Source: Candidatus Woesearchaeota archaeon (lineage in GTDB: Archaea; Nanobdellota; Nanobdellia; Woesearchaeales; UBA10216). From it: DNA of 56,648 nt. The stretch covers positions 1-56,648 of the forward strand of contig JACPBX010000005.1 in NCBI GenBank assembly GCA_016180085.1. The letters are read 5' to 3'. Below are positions 17,101-25,450 of the stretch, piece by piece (within the stretch, counting starts at the first letter, position 1; each line of letters starts with the position of its first letter). Below the pieces are notes generated by a model. It was given only the letters and a program-made list of their open reading frames with translations, did no database searches and was not told the origin of the DNA. Position numbers and translations under genes: made by a program.

Positions 17101-17647
17101 AGGAGGGGCAACTTATTCAGGCATCATCCTGCCAATTGAGGCAGAGGTAGTGCCCGGCGGTGAGGCCCGTGAAATAATAGCGACTGGCAAGCTGGGGGCA
17201 ATAGCAAAGGAAGCGGTGAAAAACGTCTCCGCAATCATAAAAAAATATTTTGGCGAGGACATCAAGAAGAAGTATGACATCTACGTGCAGTTCCTCCAGA
17301 CTTACGAGGGCGTTGAGGGCGACTCCGCCTCCATAGCTGTTGCAACAGCCATAATATCCGCATTGAAAGGCATACCGGTAAAGCAGGACTACGCCATGAC
17401 AGGCAGCCTGTCTGTCAGGGGCGAAGTGCTGCCAGTTGGAGGGGTATCTGCAAAGGTTGAGGCAGCGATCGAAACAGGCATCAAAAACGTCATTGTGCCG
17501 AAGAGCAACGTCAAGGACATCATACTTGACAAGGCAAGCGCTTCAAGGATTACCATAATCCCTGTGGAATCAATCATAGAAGTCCTCAGGGAAGCCCTTG
17601 ACTGGAAAGGCAGGGAATCAATCCTGCACAAGATAGTCGGGGCTTAA
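14186..17647 (+). CDS. lonB: LonB ATP-dependent protease precursor interrupted by an intein
   Basis: The 1153-residue precursor yields a 642-residue protease after removal of a 511-residue intein. The N-extein ends in the P-loop [10 protein letters not shown] and the C-extein resumes with [12 protein letters not shown], so the spliced protein regains a normal GxxGTGKS Walker A motif. Walker B is [13 protein letters not shown]. Two membrane helices ([13 protein letters not shown] and [14 protein letters not shown]) follow the P-loop, as in archaeal LonB. The protease domain has Ser1047 in EGDSAS and Lys1090 in GGVSAK, the catalytic dyad. The enzyme degrades damaged and regulatory proteins at the membrane. 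Unspliced protein would be inactive as an ATPase. Confidence 0.96.
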   Translation: MAKSHSAQHHAQHAVHAETEFTFKTTKDLKVSHALIDQIVGQEDAVHVIRKAAKQRRHVLLIGDPGTGKCVGKDSVIQLSDGSLLTAEELARQLSEGKQPYALAVNPDLSLSRSKILRAGKTEAQALTLKTNGGKTITVSSEHPFLTISESGISWKHAGELSERSFIATARRLEAPEQLQKLPSLPLHYVPTRSHSNVKSITLPEFFNEDFAEWCGYLWSEGYISRRMSLAFTNSEEDLIKRFARISKNLFGLETHIRHFPHKNAFVATVNSATLVHALKLLGWGEKIPDIVLKSPHAIMRSFLRAYFDGDGSATKRGFEVTTKNHRFALQLQSMLLRFGIISVLRKRLCRATNSTMQPKPYTALLIYDTLNLAKLSGIGFSIPRKMERLLQLQGKKPQSNIDKVPHIGKLIFDLKEKLRLTSEDLGIGVHQFQRYLQGTRTPTLATVQKATKVFSQRFVALRTVKQRILTDGSLDLEQLCLELGISKTALAQRTGMHPRQIEHAFTVHDESITACMQALVSECVTGEIENKLIGLYQLASADVVWERITKLTDSGVQELYDFEAENTHNFLANNIFVHNSMMGMAMAELLPREKLVDALAFANPNDENQPMIRVVPAGKGRDVVSSSRLEAGKLFRHQNVVMIILLVTSLILPWWAFNHYSKLNPLLGGIMFMSFSLVGLASLVSFILFLNLGRRMDNKARAPKVIVDNFNRKLAPFYDATGAHAGALLGDVLHDPFQSGGLGTPAHERVVAGMIHKAHMGVLFIDEIATLEPATQQELLTALQEGRYPITGQSERSAGAMVRTEPVPCNFILVAAGNVETVARMHPALRSRIRGYGYEVYMRNTIEDTPANRMRIAQFVAQEITKDRKIPHFSPDAVNEIIIEAKRRANRKGHLSLLLRDLGGLVRAAGDLALEKGASVVERQHVLDAKRIARSLEQQIADKLIEQRKEYEVIVTEGRHVGRVNGLAVLGGGATYSGIILPIEAEVVPGGEAREIIATGKLGAIAKEAVKNVSAIIKKYFGEDIKKKYDIYVQFLQTYEGVEGDSASIAVATAIISALKGIPVKQDYAMTGSLSVRGEVLPVGGVSAKVEAAIETGIKNVIVPKSNVKDIILDKASASRITIIPVESIIEVLREALDWKGRESILHKIVGA
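14393..15925 (+). mobile_element. Intein with LAGLIDADG endonuclease inserted in the LonB Walker A motif
   Basis: Residues 70-580 of the LonB precursor form an intein. It begins with Cys ([14 protein letters not shown], block A), has block [13 protein letters not shown] with its histidine, block [16 protein letters not shown], and ends in FVHN before the +1 Ser; all splicing residues are present. Two LAGLIDADG-type motifs, [10 protein letters not shown] (intein residues 146-155) and [11 protein letters not shown] (235-245), keep their acidic residues, so the homing endonuclease may be active. Between it and the C-terminal splicing block are two HTH-like segments (about 346-390 and 406-437). 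Insertion between Lys and Ser of the P-loop is a conserved site where homing can recur. Confidence 0.93.
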
Positions 17648-17691
17648 ACGCTCATAGCGCCCATTTTACGTATAACCACGCCAGCAGCTCT

Positions 17692-18345
17692 TTACACCAT
17701 AGGCTTCTCAGCTGGAAGCGGCTCTATCTTCGCTTCCCTTTTCTTCCAGTCCATAACTACTTGGAACTTGTAAGTCTTGACCTTTCCAGCCTTTTCATCT
17801 TCAATTATGTGGCTCGGCACAGGAAAACCGGATTTTTGCCACCTCTCAAACAGATATGGCCTGTAGCCCATCCACCACCACGCATTGCCGTTTGGAAAAA
17901 CTACAATGCCGTCCTGCCGCGTAACTGAAGTGCCTGCTACAGGCTTGCTGTCAACACCTATCGGCTGAGTTGCCTTGTAGTCAACAACCGGGAATTCCTG
18001 CCCTCCGTAAAGGTTTTCAAAAGGCACAAAAGGATTTTCAGGGATAGCCCAGCTTGAGCTGATGAGACTATGCTCAAGGAAAGAACGCCTCTCAGGGCTT
18101 TCACTTACACCTGGTATGAGCCTCTCTGCTACCGATTCAATGCATTGCTCAAGGCTTTGCTTAACCGTATTGCCTGCTGCTAAGGCCTCCTGTGCCTTGT
18201 TTAGAAAGTGATGGTCCGAAAGGACAATCTGGATGGGAACATCTCTGCTTTTAAGCGCTGCAAAGTAGGCCTTAAGCCCGTCTCTGGCTTCTTTCGGAAG
18301 CAGCCTCGAGACCTTCCATGCACCGATTAGTTCGTAACCCCACAT
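17692..18345 (-). CDS. Hypothetical protein, 217 aa
   Basis: No family recognised. ATG 18345 follows AGAGGT at a normal spacing, so it is preferred to TTG 18348. The N-terminal half is helical. The C-terminal half has a beta-rich, Trp-rich region (NAWWWMGYRPYLFERWQKSG) and ends in a short basic strand and a Pro-rich tail. There is no signal peptide or membrane helix. It converges with LonB, 44 bases between stops. It is encoded downstream of the 141-residue orphan on the same strand with a 29-base gap, so the two may be co-transcribed. Confidence 0.65.
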   Translation of the reverse strand: MWGYELIGAWKVSRLLPKEARDGLKAYFAALKSRDVPIQIVLSDHHFLNKAQEALAAGNTVKQSLEQCIESVAERLIPGVSESPERRSFLEHSLISSSWAIPENPFVPFENLYGGQEFPVVDYKATQPIGVDSKPVAGTSVTRQDGIVVFPNGNAWWWMGYRPYLFERWQKSGFPVPSHIIEDEKAGKVKTYKFQVVMDWKKREAKIEPLPAEKPMV

Positions 18346-18374
18346 CAAGCTTACCTCTGAGTTGAGTTGTAATC

Positions 18375-18800
18375 TTATTTTAAAACAGGTGTGCCGTAGT
18401 TCACGGCAGAATTCAACATGCCCAGAAGCGTTGTCTCACCTTGCGAAAGAATAGTCTCTATTGATTGCCGTAATGCCATCTCAAACTGAGCGTTAGCCTG
18501 GGCAATCTGAGGGTTAGTGCCAGCTTGTGCCTGCATTGCCCCCACTGCATGCTTATGTTGCCTGATTAGCTGCGAAAGACCGTACCTTATGACTTCTTGT
18601 TCGGGTAAGGGAACTTCAAACTTCCCTCGTGCATCCTCCAAAGCTGCTTCCAAGTGCTCAAGCTGCGACCGTTCAAGCAAGCCCAAAAGCAGCCTTTGTT
18701 CAGGTTGTGAGGCTTGCACAAGCTCCCCCAGATTGAGAAAATAGCACAATAAAGATCCATTGACCTCTTCAAGAGCCCTGCCAGTCAGGTCGTCTGCCAT
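18375..18800 (-). CDS. Hypothetical helical protein, 141 aa
   Basis: No family recognised. The product is all-helical with a long amphipathic stretch (QPEQRLLLGLLERSQLEHLE) and no cysteine motif, signal peptide or membrane helix. A minus-strand TATA box at 18823-18833 is 23 bases before the ATG, giving a leaderless start. Upstream and 250 bases away, on the other strand, lies the TM-helix protein gene. It may share a transcript with the 217-residue orphan downstream. Confidence 0.65.
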   Translation of the reverse strand: MADDLTGRALEEVNGSLLCYFLNLGELVQASQPEQRLLLGLLERSQLEHLEAALEDARGKFEVPLPEQEVIRYGLSQLIRQHKHAVGAMQAQAGTNPQIAQANAQFEMALRQSIETILSQGETTLLGMLNSAVNYGTPVLK

Positions 18801-18822
18801 AGCCCGGTCAGTGAATAAGCAA

Positions 18823-18833
18823 CTATATAAACC
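18823..18833 (-). promoter_or_regulatory. TATA box for the 141-aa orphan gene
   Basis: Minus-strand GGTTTATATAG lies 23 bases before the ATG at 18800, typical of a leaderless archaeal transcript. Confidence 0.6.
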
Positions 18834-19053
18834 TTTCTATTTTCGTAACTATTAAGTAGCATCAATTTTTTGTGCCGATTACCCTTCTAAAATAGTAAGA
18901 AAACCTTTAATATATGCTAGGTTAGAGTCATACAATCACGCTATAAAGGCTACAATAGCACGCGTAGTTAAGTGTAGTTGGGGAGCTACCGCATAGAAAC
19001 TATAGGAACTCGTAATAACGTAATAAAAACCAAAAAATGGGGTGAATCTGGAA

Positions 19054-19731
19054 ATGGTTGGCACAGCAGGTTATTTGCAGCAGACAGGACAGGCGTTGAG
19101 CGATCCTCTGGTAAGGATATGGCAGAGCTTCGTTGACGTTACTCCAAGCATAATTGCGGGTGTGCTTGTAATAGTGTTTGGCTACATACTAAGCTCGCTT
19201 GTTGGCGCGTTGACTCATGCAATCCTCAACGCTGCGAAGATTGACGACCACTTGAGGAAGGCCAGGCTTGCCCATTCCATTGGCTTCATAAGCATCGCCA
19301 ACCTTGGAGGAGCCCTGATAAAGTGGTACATATTTGCGCTGTTCATCATTGAGGCAGCAGGTATCTTCAAGCTCGGTGTTTTGTCAGACCAGCTGTCAAG
19401 GCTTGCAGCAGTATTGCCAAACGTGTTCGCAGCCCTGATTATCGTGCTTGGCGGGCTGATAGTGGCAGACTACGCTGCAGACAGGATGCTTCACGCCAAG
19501 AGGAAAGGCGTGAGGGTCGCCAGTTCAGTCGTAAGGTGGGCGCTGATAGTGGTTGTGATTGTCACAGCCCTGAGCCAGATAGGCGTTGACGTTTCATTTG
19601 TAAGCAACGCCCTGCTGATTCTGGTGGCGGCTATTGGCGTCGGAATAGCAATAGCCGTTGGCATTGGCTTTGGAAACGCTTTCAAGGAAGAGTCCAAGAC
19701 CATCGTCAAGCACCTGAAGAGGAACTGGTAA
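19054..19731 (+). CDS. Membrane protein with MscS-type conserved TM helices
   Basis: A 225-residue integral membrane protein with about five helices and a short basic C terminus (KEESKTIVKHLKRNW). The last two helices, with Gly/Ala-rich ILVAAIGVGIAIAVGIGFGN, match the conserved TM helix region found in mechanosensitive-channel-like proteins (TM_helix family), but the cytoplasmic beta domain of MscS is missing. It may form a small channel. ATG 19054 follows GGGGTGA at a good spacing; GTG 19042 is inside that site. A plausible promoter is TTTAATATATG at 18905-18915. The gene ends just before a T-rich terminator. Confidence 0.8.
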   Translation: MVGTAGYLQQTGQALSDPLVRIWQSFVDVTPSIIAGVLVIVFGYILSSLVGALTHAILNAAKIDDHLRKARLAHSIGFISIANLGGALIKWYIFALFIIEAAGIFKLGVLSDQLSRLAAVLPNVFAALIIVLGGLIVADYAADRMLHAKRKGVRVASSVVRWALIVVVIVTALSQIGVDVSFVSNALLILVAAIGVGIAIAVGIGFGNAFKEESKTIVKHLKRNW

Positions 19732-19746
19732 GGGAAACCTGCCAGC

Positions 19747-19768
19747 TTTCTTTTTCTTTATTTTTTTA
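19747..19768 (+). terminator. Oligo-T terminator after the TM-helix gene
   Basis: The stop codon is followed at about 15 bases by TCTTTTTCTTTATTTTTTTA, the T-rich tract used for archaeal intrinsic termination. No clear hairpin precedes it. Confidence 0.5.
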
Positions 19769-19860
19769 TGTTTACCTTCCATTTGCTTTCCTTTATCTTC
19801 TGTAGCTTTGGCAGTTTTGCTGAAAAAGCTTAAAAACATCACGAGTTCCCATGCTGCAAG

Positions 19861-20943
19861 ATGGACTTGCAGGAAATAATTGACAACGAGGGCAGAGCGC
19901 TCAGAGAGCTCTCGAAAGCTAGCATTGGCTCCGGTTATGCAGAAGATTTTTACATGAACGCTTTTATGGAACTCGCTAAGGCTAATAATTCACGCACGTA
20001 TAGGGCGCGGCTTGCCGATTACGTGGCTCTTGCGGATGAATTGCCTGTGCCCACACACTTGGCCCTGCTACTGGCTGCACAGGCCAGGCAGTTTAAGATA
20101 GTGCCTGACGCCTACGTCAAAGGAGATAGATTCTTGAAATTAGATGGTTTCCTGAAATCAGTCGACTCAGCAGTAGCCTTGGCCACTGAGCCTGATTCGG
20201 GCAAGGCCAAAGCCGTTCTTAAGCAGGTGATACTGCAGCAAGCTGGCACTGCCTACTCTCAAGCTGAACTGCTTAGTCACGGGGAAAACGAGGTGGTTAG
20301 CCACATGGCATGCTACCGTCAGCTTGTGCCTGGTGAGTTTGAGCCTGACGTAATGCGGGCCGCAGCCAAATTGACTCGCGCATTGCTCATGCATGGCAGG
20401 CTGGTTAGTGCCTACGACTTGGCGCTGTCAGCTGCAGGCAGCCCTGACAATATAAGGTCTGAGCCATTTCTGAGTGCTGCGGAAACGCGTAGGCGCGAAA
20501 GCTTATACGAAAATAGGAGTGACGTTGACAAGTTTGCCCTCCTGGACGAACTCGCGAGTGATATTTACTATGTGAACCAGCGTTCTGGAGGCAGGCTGGG
20601 GCATGACCCAAAGCAGGAGCTGCTCATCACGGCAAAAGGCGCAATAGCAGCTTACAATACAGGCAATATAAGGAATCTATCAATATTATTGCAGCACCTA
20701 GGGAGTGTTTCGAGGGCGTGCCAGCTGCGTGGCATCTCACCCCATGATGCTTTAACTCCCGAATTAGCCGGTAAACTCCCTGACGCGTTTACAAGTGCAC
20801 GGGAGCGTATCGAGGCACTGCGCCCACGCATTGGTCTGGAGCCTGTGGCACGTATTCTGGAAAGTTTCTCTAGAACAGAGCACAGCCTTGGTTTTGATGA
20901 TATGAGTATTCGCGGGGATTATCTTGAGAATAAACGGGAATAA
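19861..20943 (+). CDS. Hypothetical helical protein, 360 aa
   Basis: No family recognised. Nearly all alpha-helical, with repeated helix pairs (about 60-100, 110-150, 190-230, 290-340) that could form a superhelical repeat fold. It has no signal peptide or membrane helix. The ATG at 19861 is preceded by an A+T box (AGCTTAAAAAC, 19828-19838) at leaderless spacing. It is followed by the PAC2 gene with its own promoter. The function is unknown. Confidence 0.7.
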   Translation: MDLQEIIDNEGRALRELSKASIGSGYAEDFYMNAFMELAKANNSRTYRARLADYVALADELPVPTHLALLLAAQARQFKIVPDAYVKGDRFLKLDGFLKSVDSAVALATEPDSGKAKAVLKQVILQQAGTAYSQAELLSHGENEVVSHMACYRQLVPGEFEPDVMRAAAKLTRALLMHGRLVSAYDLALSAAGSPDNIRSEPFLSAAETRRRESLYENRSDVDKFALLDELASDIYYVNQRSGGRLGHDPKQELLITAKGAIAAYNTGNIRNLSILLQHLGSVSRACQLRGISPHDALTPELAGKLPDAFTSARERIEALRPRIGLEPVARILESFSRTEHSLGFDDMSIRGDYLENKRE

Positions 20944-20978
20944 GCGGCCAGCAGATAGCATTCACCAGCCACCGCAAA

Positions 20979-20989
20979 CTATTTAAAAC
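20979..20989 (+). promoter_or_regulatory. TATA box for the PAC2 gene
   Basis: CTATTTAAAAC lies about 25 bases before ATG 21010, fitting a leaderless transcript. Confidence 0.6.
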
Positions 20990-21009
20990 ACCAGAAAGAA
21001 GAAAATGCC

Positions 21010-21723
21010 ATGGAAGTAATTCTGAAGCAGAAGCCTAAGTCGCCAATAGTCATAAGCGGCTTTCCCGGCATAGGGATGGTTGGGGCAATAGCTGCAGAGT
21101 TCCTTATCCAGCACCTGGGTACAAAGCAGATTGGCAAGATTATCCTGGACAAAAACCCGGCACTCGTTGCGATTCACGAGGGCAAGCTAATTGAGCCTTT
21201 CAGCGTATACCACAGCACCAAGTACAACATCGTTGTCATCCACTCCATACTTGCAGTTCCAGGCACAGAATGGCAGATGGCAGAAGCCCTGCTCAGGATA
21301 TGCAAATCCCTGAATGCAAAAGAGCTAATTAGCGTTGAAGGCGTTGGAAGCGCCACAGAGGGAACAGAAAGCGGCAGGACGTTCTACTACTCGAACTCTG
21401 CATCCAGGGAAAAAGTGCTGGCAAAGCAGAAGATTGCCAAGCTGAAAGAGGGCATTATAATGGGGCCAACGTCAGCCATTCTCATGAAGGCGGGCACCCT
21501 GCCTGTAACCTGCTTCTTTGCAGAAACCCATGACGCAATGCCCGACAGCAACGCCGCTGCCCAGATAATCAGGGCACTTGACACCTATCTTGGCCTGAAC
21601 GTAGACTACAAGCCCCTGCTCCAGCTCGCTGCCAAGTTCGAGGAGAAGCTCAGGAACATAATGACACAAAGCAGGCAGGCAGAAGACCTGAGGGACAAGA
21701 AGCAGATGAGCTACGTTGGGTAA
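21010..21723 (+). CDS. PAC2 family protein (proteasome assembly chaperone-like)
   Basis: The 237-residue protein opens with the PAC2 signature SPIVISGFPGIGMVGAIAAE and continues with the family's VEGVGSATEG and IIMGPTSAILMKAG segments, ending in a coiled helix. Archaeal PAC2 proteins (PbaA/PbaB-like) are related to chaperones that assemble the 20S proteasome alpha ring, though direct function differs by lineage. It is cytosolic, with no signal or membrane helix. LonB, the other main archaeal protease, is encoded 3.4 kb away. No proteasome subunit gene is in the window. Confidence 0.9.
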   Translation: MEVILKQKPKSPIVISGFPGIGMVGAIAAEFLIQHLGTKQIGKIILDKNPALVAIHEGKLIEPFSVYHSTKYNIVVIHSILAVPGTEWQMAEALLRICKSLNAKELISVEGVGSATEGTESGRTFYYSNSASREKVLAKQKIAKLKEGIIMGPTSAILMKAGTLPVTCFFAETHDAMPDSNAAAQIIRALDTYLGLNVDYKPLLQLAAKFEEKLRNIMTQSRQAEDLRDKKQMSYVG

Positions 21724-21779
21724 GTTCCTAAGCATTAAAAAGCTAAAGAGTTAAAAAAAGGTGCTTAATAACAGATTTG

Positions 21780-22820
21780 GTGAATGAGGATATTATGCTT
21801 ATAGCTGATGCAGGGAGTGAACTCTCTCTCGAAGAAAAGGCAGATGACCCTGAATCACGCAATTTTGCCGGCAAGGCAGTGTTATTTACGCGCAAGCGAA
21901 TGACGGGCGCCGGCAATGCGGTGCAGCAGGCTGCGCGCAGTGCGACACAGGCGTATCAGGCGCACGTGCCTGTTAACGTGCAATTGCTGGTTTATGGCGC
22001 GGCCAAGGACCTTGAAGCCGCCGTACAATGGTCATGGAATCGCGTTCCAGCTGTCTATCGTGACCGCTATTCCATCATTCAGAACACTGGCTGGTTTGCG
22101 TCAAAAGGAACGCAGGTTTGGCTGCTTAATCACGTTTTTAAAGGAGGAATTGAAACAGCCGTTGCAACGCGCGGCTGGGAACTCGCTGCAGTATGGTTTG
22201 CCTCAGCCGCAGCATTTGAGGCCGTAACCGCCGGAGCTCATTTTGCAACCGAATTCGGCACCACTTATAGAGGCGACTTAGGCAGGTTTATCGAGGTAAG
22301 AAAAGGGCTGCTGGCAGCACAAAACATCCCAAAGGCGTTTTTCGGAATTCTGACATGGGGGCTTAACCTTGGCCTTGACAAGACCGAGTTGGTTCCAGCT
22401 TCCACAGCAATTTACTTCACTGGCATTCCATTCAGCTACGAGCAGACAAGGTTCACTACGCTTTTCAAAAATGCCCGCGACAGGGGCGAATCGGGCTGGC
22501 ATTATGCTATTTCTTACATCAAAAACAGGCCGTCCCAGTACGCGACACAAATGGCAGGATATTTTGCTCCTGCAGCTAAATGGCTTACTGAGCATGTTAA
22601 GGCAATAGAGCAGCATGCGGACTCTGTGCTGGAGCAGGCAGGCAATGCACAGCGCATGGCTGTTAATGCGGCTGCTACTGCATTCATAGCTATTACTGCA
22701 TTAGGAGCAGCGTATCATGCGACAAAAGCAGCACTCTACACAGCGCCAACAACTATCCCAGCAAGCATCCCAGCAGGCATGGCAGGCGTAATAGCAGGAA
22801 TCTCCCGCTTTTCAGCATAG
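21780..22820 (+). CDS. Hypothetical protein, about 346 aa
   Basis: No family recognised. Start unclear: TTG 21777, GTG 21780 or ATG 21795. The middle is alanine- and aromatic-rich with hydrophobic helices (GWELAAVWFASAAAFEAVTA at about 138-158), and the C terminus holds a long Ala/Thr-rich helix ending in IPASIPAGMAGVIAGISRF. These could be weak membrane helices, so the protein may be membrane-associated. It converges with the VapC gene, 13 bases apart. Confidence 0.65.
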   Translation: MNEDIMLIADAGSELSLEEKADDPESRNFAGKAVLFTRKRMTGAGNAVQQAARSATQAYQAHVPVNVQLLVYGAAKDLEAAVQWSWNRVPAVYRDRYSIIQNTGWFASKGTQVWLLNHVFKGGIETAVATRGWELAAVWFASAAAFEAVTAGAHFATEFGTTYRGDLGRFIEVRKGLLAAQNIPKAFFGILTWGLNLGLDKTELVPASTAIYFTGIPFSYEQTRFTTLFKNARDRGESGWHYAISYIKNRPSQYATQMAGYFAPAAKWLTEHVKAIEQHADSVLEQAGNAQRMAVNAAATAFIAITALGAAYHATKAALYTAPTTIPASIPAGMAGVIAGISRFSA

Positions 22821-22833
22821 TGCTGAGTCCATA

Positions 22834-23286
22834 TCATGCCCTCTTCTCAAACGGGTTCACAGCCTTTATGCCTTCAATCTTATCAAAGTCTTTGTCTTCT
22901 GTGTAAATGGTAGTGATGCCGTGCTCTTTCATCGTGGCTGCTATTACAGCATCGTAGAATTCGACGCCAAACGTGATATGCAATTCCATAGCGCTTAAAA
23001 TAGTTTTGGGGGTTGATGAAAGCTTAGGTATTTCGGAAATATCAACAATGTCGGCAATAAAAAGCCGGATCTCTTCTAAATTGACACGGTTTTTGAAGTA
23101 TTTATGCCTAGTAAACACGTTAAAAGTTTCTGAAAGAACCTGCGTTGTAACGGCAAGCCGCATTTCACCGTACAGGGCTGATTCAAACAGTTCATTAGCC
23201 ATCTCATGCTTGAATTCGTCAGAATTATCAAACGCGTGGACCAAAATATTAGCGTCCAGCAGAGAGTATGCGTTCAACTCGCTCAT
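22834..23286 (-). CDS. vapC: VapC-like PIN-domain ribonuclease toxin
   Basis: A PIN domain of 150 residues starting at ATG 23286; the longer frame to 23352 overlaps the antitoxin and is less likely. Acidic active-site residues are seen in LLDANILVHAFD, LSETFNVF, FYDAVIAATM and YTEDKDFD, the usual four carboxylates for Mg2+-dependent RNA cleavage. It lies downstream of, and overlaps by 38 bases, a VapB-like gene, so the pair forms a type II toxin-antitoxin module. The RNA target is unknown. Confidence 0.87.
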   Translation of the reverse strand: MSELNAYSLLDANILVHAFDNSDEFKHEMANELFESALYGEMRLAVTTQVLSETFNVFTRHKYFKNRVNLEEIRLFIADIVDISEIPKLSSTPKTILSAMELHITFGVEFYDAVIAATMKEHGITTIYTEDKDFDKIEGIKAVNPFEKRA

Positions 23287-23518
23287 CGTACAATTCGCTC
23301 CTGCACTTATATCCTTTGAACCCAACATTGACTCCTTTCCTAAGCCTTTCAAGAAGACGTTTCTTTATCACTTCCTGCTCATTCTCCTCGACATGGTTCC
23401 TCATGGCTTCGGTTATGGCGTCGCCAAGAAAGCCCTTCTTGCCGTTCCTGGCCTGAGCTGCGTTTTCCCGAAACTTTTGATATACTTCATCATCCACGTT
23501 AACTGTTATAGTAACCAT
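23249..23518 (-). CDS. vapB: VapB-like antitoxin
   Basis: An 89-residue protein: a short N-terminal beta strand and helix (ITVNVDDEVYQKFRENAAQ) resembling ribbon-helix-helix or AbrB-type DNA binding, then a basic helix (KKRLLERLRKG) and a flexible C terminus that overlaps the toxin gene. Such antitoxins bind the toxin with the C-terminal part and repress the operon with the N-terminal part. The start codon is followed directly by the conserved strand. The exact DNA-binding class is uncertain. Confidence 0.8.
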   Translation of the reverse strand: MVTITVNVDDEVYQKFRENAAQARNGKKGFLGDAITEAMRNHVEENEQEVIKKRLLERLRKGVNVGFKGYKCRSELYDERVERILSAGR

Positions 23519-23925
23519 AACCGCAAATTAAGTAACAAGAACTATTTAATTCTTTCTATTTTGTAAATACATCTGACTCAGTTGCCAACACGCGCAACGC
23601 ACTTTAAACACTCACTTCTAATCATAGTGCCTAAGACAAAATTCTGCCGAAACCAGTCACACTACACGCCCAACCGCTGCGAAAACCTTACACAAAAAGG
23701 CAAACAGATGGTAAACGCCGCAACAGCGCTTGGCTCAGACAATAACATATCAAAAATAATACAAGCAAATTGTAATAAATAGTTAAATAATTTCGTCACA
23801 ATTATAGTACTAAACTTATGATAATTAATTAAAAGTTTTAGCATATCCTTTAGCACAACAATATTTAAAAACAACATCTTATTAACTAACCAGTAATTAC
23901 ATAATGCTTAGGTTGGTGGGGTTTA
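23519..23925. other. 407-base A+T-rich intergenic region
   Basis: Between the VapB start and the coiled-coil gene at 23926. It contains a weak 66-codon plus-strand frame (23582-23782) without a Shine-Dalgarno site or family features, which I do not accept as a gene, and a likely TATA box CAATATTTAAAAAC near 23860-23873 for the downstream gene. No repeat or RNA structure is evident. Confidence 0.5.
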
Positions 23926-24120
23926 ATGGGCGACTTTGAACAAACGACGGTAAAATCTTTTCATGCTGTCAAGTCGGACATGGACGAATTCAAAAGAAGC
24001 ATGAACGAGTGGGTGATATTCCTTGACAATAGCCTGCGCGACGCAAAAGAGCAGGTAAGGTTTCTCGAGAGGCGGGTTGCCGAGCTGGAGTCCGAGATTG
24101 AGATGATGTGGCGCAGATGA
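23926..24120 (+). CDS. Small coiled-coil protein, 64 aa
   Basis: The product is one long charged helix with heptad spacing (EQVRFLERRVAELESEIEMM), probably a dimeric coiled coil. ATG 23926 is preceded by GGTTGGTGGGG. It overlaps the next gene by ATGA, so the two are co-translated. It may act as an oligomerisation partner of the downstream protein. No family assigned. Confidence 0.65.
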   Translation: MGDFEQTTVKSFHAVKSDMDEFKRSMNEWVIFLDNSLRDAKEQVRFLERRVAELESEIEMMWRR

Positions 24121-24746
24121 CGACAGAGCATGACCCCATAAAGCCTCCAGACGAGGTTTTGGAGGCCAACGATTCGCTTGAGGATCTTCTCACTCATGAA
24201 TTAAAGACGAACGGCCCCAAAACTCCGGAAAATCTGCTGAAGCTTGCGCGAAATTCAGCAGTAGATAATCTGACAATCGTTTCGGAATATTTGCGCAATA
24301 CAGGCTTTACTCCTCGACGGCCGGCCGGGATTCCTGTTGCAGTTGTCCTTTATGCGTTAGGCATAAGCTATAGGACAGGTGTTGGGCGGAGAACGCGGCT
24401 GACCAACGTGCTCGGAGAACGTGTTGTGGAACACTTTCCAGGCTTTTCCAGAGACATGCCACTACTTGACTACCTCAGAGCGGATCTCACCGAGTACCCA
24501 AGAAGACAGACTGTGCGCGTGAGTGGGCGGCCAAGGGTAATCTTCCCTCGCGAAACGCGGGCTATTGATCTGTATCGCGATGTTATTGCTTCAATCCGTG
24601 GTAGTGAGCCAAGGAGAAGCGGCGGAATAAGAATGGAACAGCTCACGATAGGCAGCTTTTTGGAACTCCCGCTTGCGATTATCGAGACCAACAGGCAGAT
24701 TTATGACATGCTGGGGCCCTACGGATTTCGAAGTCCTTGGCTTTAA
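24117..24746 (+). CDS. Hypothetical protein, 209 aa
   Basis: No family recognised. ATG 24117 overlaps the stop of the coiled-coil gene (ATGA) and is preferred to GTG 24108. The sequence is rich in Arg, Pro and Thr with several short helices (SAVDNLTIVSEYLRNTGF and VVLYALGISYRTGVG) and no membrane segment. Coupling to a coiled-coil partner suggests a complex. It ends 4 bases into the antisense membrane gene's stop (overlap at 24743-24746). Confidence 0.65.
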   Translation: MTTEHDPIKPPDEVLEANDSLEDLLTHELKTNGPKTPENLLKLARNSAVDNLTIVSEYLRNTGFTPRRPAGIPVAVVLYALGISYRTGVGRRTRLTNVLGERVVEHFPGFSRDMPLLDYLRADLTEYPRRQTVRVSGRPRVIFPRETRAIDLYRDVIASIRGSEPRRSGGIRMEQLTIGSFLELPLAIIETNRQIYDMLGPYGFRSPWL

Positions 24747-24955
24747 ATTATCGGCTTGCCTTCCATCGCCTTTGAAACAACGTCGTGAACGTCAATAGCA
24801 ACCCCGACAGCAACAACAGCTGTGAATGCCAGTCCTGACAGGCCGAGCCACGACGCTAAAAGAAGCGCGATCATCGTCATTGTTCCAAGCCTTATCCAGT
24901 CGTCAATCGACGTCAGGAACTTAGTTTTCCACACAATAAGCTGCATCAGGTTCAT
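24743..24955 (-). CDS. Small membrane protein, 70 aa
   Basis: Two helices: IRLGTMTMIALLLASWLGL and GLAFTAVVAVGVAIDVHDV, followed by a short charged tail. The start at 24955 (MNLMQLIVWKTKF) is preferred over a longer frame because a TATA box lies about 24 bases upstream. It is divergent from the 25033 gene; the two promoters lie within 31 bases of each other. Function unknown. Confidence 0.6.
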   Translation of the reverse strand: MNLMQLIVWKTKFLTSIDDWIRLGTMTMIALLLASWLGLSGLAFTAVVAVGVAIDVHDVVSKAMEGKPII

Positions 24956-24978
24956 CTTGCTGCTGCAAATTGGCACGC

Positions 24979-25009
24979 CTTTATAAAGCTGATACAAAAT
25001 ATTTATAAG
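24979..25009. promoter_or_regulatory. Back-to-back TATA boxes of divergent genes
   Basis: CTTTATAAAG (24979-24988) is 24 bases from the minus-strand ATG at 24955, and AATATTTATAAG (24998-25009) is 24 bases from the plus-strand ATG at 25033. Both transcripts would be leaderless, and the boxes are close enough to compete for TBP. Confidence 0.6.
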
Positions 25010-25032
25010 CAAATTCGCATCACCAAAGCTAT

Positions 25033-25404
25033 ATGGGGGCGAATAACGGTTATAGCGGTCTGATGTGCTACGGAAGTGGCGGTCTGTTCACAGTAATTCT
25101 TAAGCCTGACGCTGCGGAAGGCATAGGCCAAAAACTGATTGCCGCGAATTGGATAGATGAGGAAGATTGGCGTGGCAGGCAGGGTATAGGTGGTCTTGTT
25201 TTTGCAACCGCTGAGTATACAGTTGACCCGCTCACTACTGCCGCTGAAGGCGAAGTATCACAGTTGGCTAAACGTTTGAACTTAAGAGTCTTAAAGTACG
25301 GTATGTCGGCAAGTGAATCTGTTGTGGCCCAAGCGCAAATCAATGACAGGGGAGATGCTGCTCTATTGCTGACAGCTTTGGCTAAAGCACTTCTTCAGAA
25401 ATAA
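25033..25404 (+). CDS. Hypothetical protein, 123 aa
   Basis: A small soluble alpha/beta protein: FTVILKPDAAEGIGQKLIA, a Gly-rich strand (GIGGLVFATAEYTVD), then helices. No motif that I can assign. The start at 25033 is set by the TATA box at 24998. It is followed by the DedA gene 46 bases later on the same strand. Confidence 0.6.
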   Translation: MGANNGYSGLMCYGSGGLFTVILKPDAAEGIGQKLIAANWIDEEDWRGRQGIGGLVFATAEYTVDPLTTAAEGEVSQLAKRLNLRVLKYGMSASESVVAQAQINDRGDAALLLTALAKALLQK

Positions 25405-25450
25405 TTTTTAAGGCAAAACTTTTTTATAGCAGCCGTGAGCCGCAGTTGCC

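Noticed and set aside
23582-23782. A 66-codon plus-strand frame in the region after VapB
   Set aside because: Weak coding features, no start signals, low-complexity surroundings.
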